From Certhia americana (taxonomy: Eukaryota > Chordata > Aves > Passeriformes > Certhiidae), in NCBI GenBank assembly GCA_018697195.1, contig CM031878.1:72347351-72411350 (forward strand): a stretch of DNA of 64,000 nt. Reading direction: 5' to 3'. Shown one piece after another: positions 55,861 to 64,000 of this stretch. The notes below the pieces were generated by a model, which searched no databases, was not told the DNA's origin, and saw nothing but the letters and a program-made list of their open reading frames with translations. The stretch's first letter is position 1. Every line of letters starts with the position of its first letter. The translations under genes and the position numbers were made by a program.

Positions 55861-56345
55861 ATATATTTATTTATATATTTATTTATTTATAGATATAGAT
55901 ATATCAATATATTGATATATAGATATATTGATATATTGATAAATAGACACATGTGATATGGATATAGACATAGATATAGATATATATTGTAGCCATAGAT
56001 TAGATTTAGATATAAATAGATAGAGATAGATAGAGATAGAGAGAGATAGAGATAGAGATAGAGATAGAGATAGAGACAGAGATAGAGATAGATAGAGATA
56101 GATATAGATTATATAGGTATAGCTATACATATAGATATAGATAGTTATAGATATAGACATAGACATAGACATAGATATAGATATAGATATAGATATAGAT
56201 ATAGATATAGATATAGATATAGATATAGATATAGATATAGATATAGATATAGATATAGATATAGATATAGATATAGATATAGATATAGATATAGATGTAG
56301 ATGTAGATGTAGATATAGATAGGTTGACTGATAGATGTAGATAGA
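55861..56345. repeat. ATAGAT/GATA-type satellite array, about 480 bp
   Basis: It starts with TATTTAT-type units, moves through TATCAATATATTGATA (self-complementary) units to AGAGATAGAGATA units, and then to a near-perfect hexamer array ATAGAT at about 56148-56320. It tails off in GATGTA and GATAGATG variants. The long Ser/Ile and Tyr/Ile antisense frames are translations of the hexamer. Confidence 0.95.
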
Positions 56346-58846
56346 TATTCCCCACAATTCAGTGTCAAATATCTCTCACATCAGCTGAAAATCCAGATTT
56401 CTTCTTCTCTCAGCTTCCATTCCCTTAACTCTCCAGATTAGGTTCTCCTCACATGTCCCTGCTGTATTCTCCACTATTCCTTGTCCCAAGCTCACCTCCA
56501 TATCCACAGTTACTCTGCCAGCACCCTGTTTTCAGCACAGAATTTTGGATAAGAGTGTTTAATGGCATATGTTAGCTCATTGCAGAGGGAAAGGTTTATA
56601 ATGACCCATTTTGCCACCAGGCTGGGATTGCCAATTGCCAAAGATTGTGGCTGCAGGCAAAAAAAAAAAAAAAAAAAAAAAAACCAAAAAATTTTTAAAA
56701 ATTCAAACTAGCTATTCCTGCAAGACCCAGCATTGATTTTCTTAGCTCAGGAACAGCCAAGGAAAATGAGGGGTGGTTAGGACACAGTGCATTCCCAGTG
56801 GCTGTTGGAGTCTCCTGATAGTAGGAAACAGAGCAGCCTTCAACTTTATGTAGCGAGGTGGGAAAATTCCAGTGGCCACGGGAGCAGGGCAGGATAAGGA
56901 CAGTTAAAAAAAAAAAAAAAAAAAAAGTCAGTTATGGGAGATTCTATTTAAAAAGAGGTTGAGTAAGGTTTAGATAACTTCTATATGGTTTCTCTATAGG
57001 GAAAAAAATTCCCCAAATACATTATGGTCTCAGAGATCATTAAAAGAGAGTGGTTCAATTTCAAATAATTCAGCTGTAAAAGCAAAAAATCTTGGTTTGA
57101 AATACATGCAGAGCTTGGTTGGTTTTTTTTTTAACCTGAAGAAGAAAAGTAAAGGCCATGATATTTAGCCATTAGGGTAAAAAAATGAAACTGTAATCAT
57201 TAATGAGGTGAATTCAAATCCAGGTTCAGTGTTTTCCTTCTGGAATTATTGGACCCTATCTGTGATGACCTGGATACACAAAAAATAATGGTTAAAAATG
57301 AAGGGATTGTATCATTAGTAAAAAAATTTTGCATGCTCCTCTGTTACCTGCACAGGGAAATAATTTGAGCAAAACTGCAATATCAAATAATCCTGTTACT
57401 TTATGAAATTACCTTCTATGATGCCTTTTCATGGACTAAGGCAAATGCAGTACTTACACATTTTGTTCTGCCTGTGTAGCTGATTTATACTCAAATCTTT
57501 CTGTTAGTTCACAAAAGATTTTTTCATGTTTTGTGTCCAAGAACATGAAATCATTTCATATCTTAAAAGTATCAGCAAGCTACCAGTTAGTTTATAAGAA
57601 TATATATAGTGTTTCATAAAACAAAGCAAATAGTAACACCAGCCTGATGCTATCTCTGAAATCCATCAAAATATTGTGAAATAACAAAATATTTTCTGCC
57701 TGCATTGAATGGCAATATGTTTCCCAATCTGTTTTTACATTCCTTTTGCTGATAAAGGCTATTGAAAATGAGTGCACACAAGTGTGTGGGGGGGTCTAAC
57801 TTAAATTTGGCAATTTCACATTGGAATTTCCTGGTGTCTGAGGGCTCAGCTTTGCTCTCTCACAACTAATTTCTCTTTCACTTGTCCTGCACAGAGGAAG
57901 CCACTTTAGTCCATGTCATCCTTAGAAAAGCTGAGGGTCACTGCCCTGTGTGGTGGCACAACCTGACGTGATCCAAAGCTTTTCCAGGGCTGCAGATCAC
58001 CCCAGTTTCTCTCCTTGCCTTGTCCCAAGGAATGGGGATGCTCTTCTCCCATGAAATCTCTACAGATGATCAATTTGAGGGAATACATGCAGATTAATCC
58101 TTTTGTTATAATCTTATCCATTGAGCCAAATAGCCATAAACCAAGGAATGTATAATGGAAGAGTTGAGTGGTTATTCTATATTTCTTTTCAAAGGTCTTC
58201 TGAAGGACAATAGTACCTTTTTTTTTTTTTTGGAAGGAAAATCCATGCGAATATTTTGCACTGAAAAATGTTAAAAGAGCTAAGTGTAAATTTATTTATC
58301 AGGTCAAGCATTTTCAAAGAAAATGAAACAAGGTACAACTCGCATCACACTTTCTCCTCATTAACATGAATTTTGTTACATACTTTGTCCACAGAACCAT
58401 AGTGCATAGTTGATCTTTCATCAGCTCCAGGAGTATAAAGCAAAAATCTTGTTTGAACAAAGTTAAGAACATAAAGAATAAATTTTAGAGGGCATGTTAA
58501 AAGCACAGCTGTGAGCCACCTGTTTATTAACAGCAGTGCATGTGACAAGCTAACCACCATTAAATGGGAGAAGGTTGTGGAAAGACCTGTCCAAATAATG
58601 CTGACTCTTCATTTGACCATTTCAGAGTATTTTATCACTGGGAACATGTAGCAACTGTTCCAAAAAGAGAAATGAAATCTAAAATTAAATTTCACGCCAT
58701 TTATTAGGAGTGCTTGCTTCTGACTCATGAGTCTTTGCTGGTATTGGTGTGTTTAAAAAAATTTTTTTCACATATTTAGTTCAAAATTAACTATTTGGGA
58801 GGATCACTGGATGTCAAAATATTTACCAGGTCTTAAATATCTCTCT

Positions 58847-58884
<38 letters not shown>

Positions 58885-60623
58885 GAAAAATTTACTAATA
58901 AAACACTCAATTCAGCACTGAGCTTGAAGAAATCTCAAAGTGTGATTCATCCTTCAAACTCCCACAGTCACAAGGGTGTGGGGTATTTAATCAGTGGCTG
59001 GAGCTTTCCTCTTTAAACTGCTCTGTTAAACACAAAATCTTAAAATAGCTGTTATAGATGGGGTTTGAGCAGGTTTTCATAAACCTTCTGCCCCATGGTA
59101 AAGGTGTGAGGAGTCAAATCAGGCAGGATCCTCTGCAGAAGTGACCCAACCACCAGACATTAATGAGAGACAGTAAATTCCTCTCTCTCCTTCCACATCA
59201 ATTAGTAAATTCTGAGACTGAGCAGCTAGGAGCCCTTTCTAACTATTATCAGAGTAAAAAAAAAAAAAAAAACAAAAAAAAAAAAAAACAAACCTGCAAA
59301 TCTGCACGGAGTTTATTAATGGAATTTTATGTAATCAGACATTCTGGACACACATTGCACCCCTGTGGGGTTTACTATTAAATTTCTCTTGTTTGAGGAA
59401 GGAGCAGAGTATAGGAGTTTTTATTATTGATGTCATATGTCAGAAGGCTGACCTTACTGCAAATCCCTAGGAGATTACATTCCATTGACATATGGTTTGA
59501 AGAGGAACTCATAAACTAAGTGAAGTTTGCACACTATCAGTCCAAACCTCTGTTCCCCTAAATCAGAAATCCTGTTTGCTTTGGGGAAACCTCTTTTTTA
59601 AAAAAAAAATATTGTATCAGTAACAAGATTCCATTAAGTAAACATTCTCTTTAGCGCATGTTGCAAATGTGTTCAACATGCCAAAATGGAGTTTAAAAAG
59701 TGCTTTACAAAGGGATGATTACCTGTACTCAATCGATTTCTGTGGAAACTCTGTAGATACTGTCTCTGGCAGCAATGAAAATTTTTAAAAGTTTCTTCTC
59801 CACCACAGCTCCAATGTAAATGCCTTTTTTATAAACAGTTCTTTTCTTGATATTCAATTTCCAGCCTTTAGACAGGGTTAATTCAATTACCTTTATGTTG
59901 CCATCTGACCCAACTTTCCTTCGTTTAGAAAAAAATTTGGTTTGATTTTTGCAGGAATCTGAAGCTGACGTAACTCTTGACTTGCTCACCACTTTTTCTT
60001 CACTAAAAAGTAATCTCATACCAAGCAGAGTTCTGTGTATCTACCTGATTTTTGTGAGGCAGAAAATAGATATTTTCCTGGAGTACATTCTTAATTAAGC
60101 AGTAAAAAGTGTGATCTGGGGTTAGAAGATGCTGACGAGAATAAAGTCCTTCCTTTTTGTCAGCTAACTCTCCTCTTCAGGAACAGGCAGGTTGAAAAGT
60201 TGTGAATTTATTTGGAAATTACTGAATGCCTTCAAAGAAACACAATTCTGCAGTCCACTTGGCTGTCAAATCAGTGATGATGAATAACACAAGTATAATG
60301 AATTAAATGCCTACAATGAATGTTCATTGCCTTGATAAATGGAATCAATATTAATATTATTGCTGTGTATGGATCGGTAGGGGAGACTTTGCTTTTTGGG
60401 CTTTATTTCCTGGCATATCTTTTCATTACCTTGAGACAGGGAACATTTTTCTTAGCAGTACTATCAGTTCAGTCTCCTGTTATGGTGAAGATATACCCTT
60501 TGATGCCTAAAGAGAAACAGAGCTGCAGAACTGCTGGTGAAGGATTACAACAGACAGAATTTTGCTCTACCACAAGCTCAAACTCTCTTCTTGAGAAGCT
60601 GATTGATACCTTGGCTTTCTCAC

Positions 60624-60656
<33 letters not shown>

Positions 60657-60841
60657 TTTGTTTTTTGGTTTTTGGTTTTTGGTTTTTTTGGCTTGTATTT
60701 AACCAGAAACAAGGTCAACACCTTGTCAGAGAGCAAAAGAGCACTTATCGCCTGCAGCTGCCCTCCCCTAAATGCTATCACTGAGTATAAATTCAGGTGG
60801 AGATGCCATACTTTGATATCAGCAGAAATAAATATAGCAAT

Positions 60842-60990
60842 GACTTTTTTTTTGTTTTGTTTTAAGGGGTTTTTTTGTTCATTTCGGGTTTTTTGGGGTT
60901 TTGTGGAGGGTTTTGTGTGGGGTTTGGGGGCTTTTTTGTGGTTATTTTTTTGTTTGGTTGTTGGGGGGATTTTTTTATTGTTCAAATAAT
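60842..60990 (+). repeat. G/T-rich tract with G-run clusters
   Basis: The + strand is almost only T and G. G runs lie at 60866-60869, 60886-60888, 60895-60898, 60908-60910, 60919-60922 and 60926-60930, and a GGGGGG lies near 60963. It is the complement type of the A/C tracts. The cluster at 60895-60930 has four G runs of three or more, separated by loops of 9, 8 and 3 bases. Confidence 0.85.
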
Positions 60991-61794
60991 GTTTTCTGTA
61001 CTTGGGTTGGATTTTTTTGGGTAAGTTCTTTTTTCCTCCTGCTACTTATCAACTCACCATACAAAAAAATCACAATATTTTTAACAAGACAACTTCCAGC
61101 TGGCACAGACCTAAATTAACCACTGTTTGACAGGATCCTTCGATGGAACATCTCCTTTTCCCCTCAAAAGTCAGTGTTATAGTATTGTTGCCTGAAATCA
61201 AAACAGAAATTAATCCTTGAAGCAGTATTAAGGTGGCAAGATAAAAAAGCACTTCCTTATTGGAAGCTTCCAGGTGGATCCATAGTCATAGTCTATGGAC
61301 ACACTGGTACTGAATTCCTACAGTTTTATAATGTTAATTAAGATATCTAAGAGGTGTATCCAATAGGAGATGCAGTTGCCTCTTGGGTGGGTGCAAGAGC
61401 TTCTGTGCCCCAGTTCCTGTTATGTCACCTTCTACTTGAAAATAAGACCAAACAGTAGTTCAGGAATGTGTTAGAAGATCATCTTTTTACTCTGAAATCT
61501 AAGAGAAAGGATGGGAGATACACCAGGAGCTACATAACTGATATACAGAGCTGTGTACGCCAGTTATGTGCAATATGTTAAAACCAGTTATGAAAATAAA
61601 TAAAAAAACCAGTAATGAAAATATAGAAGTATAGTATAAAAACTAAATATATATATATATAAGTATAGTATAAAAAGAAAGTATAAAACCAGTTATGAAA
61701 ATAACATAATAATATGTAAACCAGTTATGAAAAGTACATAAAAAGTAAAAATTTTTAGGCAACACTGCAGAGTTTTATAGAATCACCTGAAAGC

Positions 61795-62094
61795 TGGCTG
61801 TAGGTAGATGGGGTCAGTCTCTTTCTCCAAGCAGCAACTGACAGTACCAGAGGACACAGGCTTAAGCTGCACCTAGGGAAATATAGGTTGGATATTAGGT
61901 AAAAGTCTTTTTACGGAAAGAGTGATAAAGTACTGGAATGTTCTGCCCAGGGAGGTGGAGTCACTCTCCCTGGGTGTGTTTTAAAAAAGACTGGATGTGC
62001 CACTCAGTGCCACGGTTTAGTTGAGGTGGTGTTAGGGCATGGGTTGGACTCGATGGTCCGAAAAGTCTCATCCAACCTGGTGGTTCCACGATCA
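61795..62094 (+). mobile_element. CR1 LINE 3' end fragment, sense
   Basis: Ordered CR1 landmarks on the + strand: GGTTGGATATTAGGTAAAAG, GTACTGGAATGTTCTGCCC, AGGGAGGTGGAGTCACTCTC, GCCACGGTTTAGTTGAGG, GGTTGGACTCGATGGTC and TCATCCAACCTGGTGGTTCC. The 3' terminal short repeats are degenerate or lost. It is 5'-truncated and non-coding. Confidence 0.92.
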
Positions 62095-62151
62095 CAGGAT
62101 TTAAGGCTGGAAAAGACCTCCAGCATCATTGACATCTGATCTACATAGCCC
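62087..62151 (-). mobile_element. Short CR1 3' end fragment, antisense
   Basis: ATCACAGGATTTAAGGCTGG and AAAAGACCTCCAGCATCATT match the reverse complement of a CR1 3' end. The fragment faces the sense CR1 tail-to-tail and is cut off where the LTR begins at about 62152. I do not see it resume beyond the LTR. Confidence 0.7.
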
Positions 62152-62827
62152 TGTCTTGATTTGAACGACAGGTGTCTGCTGAGGAAGGCAGGAGCCTCCC
62201 TTGGAATGGAGAATGCAAACCCTCTCCTTCCCATTTATTATAATTTGAAATTCAGGAGCTCTCATGAAAAGATATGGGGATAGGAATAACAGATATTAAG
62301 ATAACTAAAATAAAAATGCAGTAATGCAAAAACCCAAACCCCCTGACAGAGTCAGGCTCCCAGCTGTCCCCTGTGTGTCAGGGGTTGGTGGCAGTGCCAT
62401 CCCATGGTGGCTGCAGCCCTCCTGCAGTGGCAGACGTGGCTCTGCTGGAGCAGGGATCCTGGAGAAAGGGGGAGATTTCCTCTGAAGGTGCAGTGGGGAG
62501 AGCTGGGGCTGGTGTTCCTCTGGGAATGCAGTGGGAAAGGATCCTTGGTGTTCCCAAATCCCAGATTGGATCCAGGGAGGAATGTCTGGTGTTCCCAAAT
62601 CCCAGATTGGATCCAGGCGGGAATGTTTGGTGTTCCCAAATCCCAGATTGGATCCAGGGAGGAATGTTTGTCTCCTGTCCTGGCTGCAGCATCTCCCAAG
62701 GTGCTGAGGTGAGTTTCTCAGTGACACTCCCTGTCCCATCAGCAGCAGATCTGTGCCTGGAGGGAGGATGGGTGTGGCAGAGATAAAGCAAACTGTCCCA
62801 GATGGTTTTTATCAGCTGTGCCATGAA
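62152..62827 (-). mobile_element. Solo LTR-like element (copy B of a pair), antisense
   Basis: It aligns with 26891-27565 (see that entry for shared landmarks). It begins TGTCTTGATTTGAACGACAG, giving a CA end on the minus strand as expected for an LTR terminus, and carries three rather than two 41-bp internal units. It lies about 118 bp upstream of the final HAPLN1 exon, leaving room for the branch point and pyrimidine tract. Overlapping 100-165 codon frames on both strands come from the 41-bp repeat, which shifts frame each unit, and are not genes. Confidence 0.8.
62545..62667. repeat. 41-bp tandem repeat inside LTR copy B, 3 units
   Basis: Units begin at 62545, 62586 and 62627, each with the core TGGTGTTCCCAAATCCCAG followed by ATTGGATCCAGG. 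The units differ by only a few bases. The following sequence (TTGTCTCCTG) diverges. Confidence 0.92.
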
Positions 62828-62944
62828 CAGAGGCATGTCCAGCCCAGTTCCAACAGCTGGGGACAGAACACACACTGCTGGGGACAGCCTGCACTGCAGC
62901 CCAGGACAGCCGCTAACAACTCCGCCTGCTTTCTGTCTTTCCAG

Positions 62945-63234
62945 GTCGCTTTTACTACCTGATCCACCCCACCAAGCTGACCTACGACGAGGCCGTTCAG
63001 GCTTGCCTGAAGGATGGCTCCCAGATCGCCAAGGTGGGGCAGATCTTCGCAGCCTGGAAGCTGCTGGGCTACGACCGCTGTGACGCGGGCTGGCTGGCGG
63101 ATGGCAGTGTGCGTTATCCCATCTCCCGGCCTCGGAAACGCTGCAGCCCCAGCGAGGCTGCTGTGCGCTTCGTGGGCTTCCCCGACAAGAAGCACAAGCT
63201 CTATGGTGTCTACTGCTTCAGAGCCTACAACTGA
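62945..63234 (+). CDS. HAPLN1: HAPLN1 last coding exon (gene exon 5): Link module 2 and stop
   Basis: This exon encodes residues 259 (split) to 354 and the TGA stop at 63232-63234. It is the second Link module, with cysteines at 279, 304, 325 and 349, expected to pair 279-349 and 304-325. Signatures are FYYLIHPTKLTYDEAVQAC, CDAGWLADGSVRYPI and VYCFRAYN at the C-terminus, where the protein ends with the family-typical Tyr-Asn. Basic residues around RPRKRC and PDKKHK fit a hyaluronan-binding surface. The acceptor CTTTCTGTCTTTCCAG is strong. The four exons total 1065 nt, giving 354 residues, the same length as mammalian HAPLN1. An antisense 148-codon frame across the exon is a shadow. Confidence 0.98.
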
Positions 63235-63878
63235 GAGAGCACACCCCCAGATCATCAAAGTCGCTGTTTGGGTTTGGGGTTTGTTTTTCTGGGTCTTTTT
63301 GTTTAGTTTTGGTTTTTTTTGGGGGGGGTGTTTTGTGTTTTGTTTTGTTTTGTTTTATAAAAAGCATGAAATATTTCTTTCATTTTTATTTTTCATTTTT
63401 CTTTTCTTTTCTTTTTCTTTTTTTTTTTTTTTTTCTGGTGTGAACTCATGCAACCTACCAAAACTGTGATAAACCTCTTTTACTTACTGTAAAGAGTCAT
63501 TTTCATAGGCACTCCCTCCCCCCAAACCCATCAGGGTTTTGTTTTTGTGTTTTGATTTTTGGAATTTTTTTTGGTTGTTATTTGTTTGTTTTTTGGGGTT
63601 TTTTTAATGAAAATATCATTCCATAGATATTTTAAATTAATATAATTTAATGGGAGCTCTAGGTAAAGAACTTTTAGATTCAAACTCTTTAAGCTATGTC
63701 ATCCCAAAAAAAAAAAATTATCATTTTCGTGAATGGGGCATGCAATAGAGCTTGACAATTGCTAGGGCACAATTATGGAGTGTAAGGCTACTCAAAGCAG
63801 AGGCTTTTAAAAGCACAGATTTTACATATTTGTACCAGTTTGAGAAACACTGCAAATTGATTATGACAGGAATTTTAA

Positions 63879-63884
63879 AATAAA
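63879..63884 (+). promoter_or_regulatory. Candidate poly(A) signal AATAAA
   Basis: A canonical hexamer in TTTTAAAATAAAACTATC, 645 nt after the stop codon, followed by a T-rich stretch (CTTTTTGTTAA). It could give a short 3' UTR isoform; use is unproven. Confidence 0.4.
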
Positions 63885-63994
63885 ACTATCTTTTTGTTAA
63901 AGGGGATCAGTGAGGTTTCGCGAAGAAATCTCACAACAATATATGTTAGCAAATAACTGTTTTCACTGGTTCACATGGGAACAACAGAGAGTTT

Positions 63995-64000
63995 AATAAA
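63995..64000 (+). promoter_or_regulatory. Candidate poly(A) signal AATAAA at window end
   Basis: A canonical hexamer in the last six bases. The downstream GU-rich context lies outside the window, so it cannot be judged. Confidence 0.3.

Larger units (their letters stand above)
63235..64000 (+). other. HAPLN1: HAPLN1 3' UTR, continuing past the window
   Basis: It follows the stop codon directly. The first 200 bases are strikingly G/T-rich (63260-63355), followed by a T/C block (63380-63435) and another T/G block (63535-63605); the rest is AT-rich. No further coding. The transcript end cannot be fixed here because HAPLN1 3' UTRs are typically long and the window stops. Confidence 0.8.

Noticed and set aside
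55879..56368. 158- and 81-codon Ser/Ile and Tyr/Ile frames
   Set aside because: Direct translation of the ATAGAT satellite on the minus strand.
60320..60784. 154-codon + strand frame
   Set aside because: It runs into a long A tract (poly-Lys) and G/T-rich sequence. The first 90 residues show no known domain.
62545..62667. Regular 41-bp repeats as a possible CRISPR array
   Set aside because: Units are contiguous without unique spacers, lie in a vertebrate LTR, and number only three.
62305..62875. Overlapping 100-165 codon frames on both strands near 62.3-62.9 kb
   Set aside because: They are translations of the LTR and its 41-bp repeat in shifting frames, not genes.
62812..63258. 148-codon antisense frame over Link module 2
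   Set aside because: Shadow of the last HAPLN1 exon.

Overview
The window is vertebrate nuclear DNA, almost certainly from a bird and probably from a passerine. It holds all the protein-coding exons of one gene on the + strand, HAPLN1 (hyaluronan and proteoglycan link protein 1, cartilage link protein, CRTL1). Four coding exons (29986-30085, 42604-42975, 53861-54163, 62945-63234) join in phase to give an intact 354-residue secreted protein: signal peptide and short N-terminus, Ig-like V domain, Link module 1, Link module 2. All ten expected disulfide cysteines are present. The bird assignment rests on the protein sequence and on CR1 LINE 3' ends. The passerine suggestion rests only on my recollection of the LTR families and is weaker.

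Layout. Positions 1-29959 hold no coding exon that I can support. They are most simply the large first intron and/or 5' flank of HAPLN1, with at least three antisense LTR-like elements (about 8350-9110, 26891-27565, 27800-28228), several A/C-only low-complexity tracts and one 100-N assembly gap. The signal-peptide exon lies at about 29960-30085. Intron 2 (12.5 kb) holds a second N gap inside an A/C-rich tract and a 118-bp copy of sequence that also lies upstream of the signal exon. Intron 3 (10.9 kb) holds a 277-bp polypurine tract, an antisense LTR and an antisense CR1. Intron 4 (8.8 kb) holds a roughly 480-bp ATAGAT-type microsatellite, a G/T-rich tract with G-quadruplex potential, a tail-to-tail CR1 pair, and an LTR that ends only about 120 bp before the last exon. 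The 3' UTR begins at 63235 and probably runs past the window end; AATAAA hexamers lie at 63879 and 63995.

How it works. The gene makes an extracellular protein that clips aggregating proteoglycans (aggrecan, versican) to hyaluronan. Each coding exon corresponds to one domain and every internal junction is phase 1. I found no tRNA, rRNA, CRISPR array, operon or second protein-coding gene, and no evidence of an undescribed biological system. The more interesting signals are architectural: two repeat pairs that bracket HAPLN1 exons in direct orientation, a uniform antisense orientation of the LTR-like elements, and strand-asymmetric A/C and G/T tracts, some of which coincide with assembly gaps.
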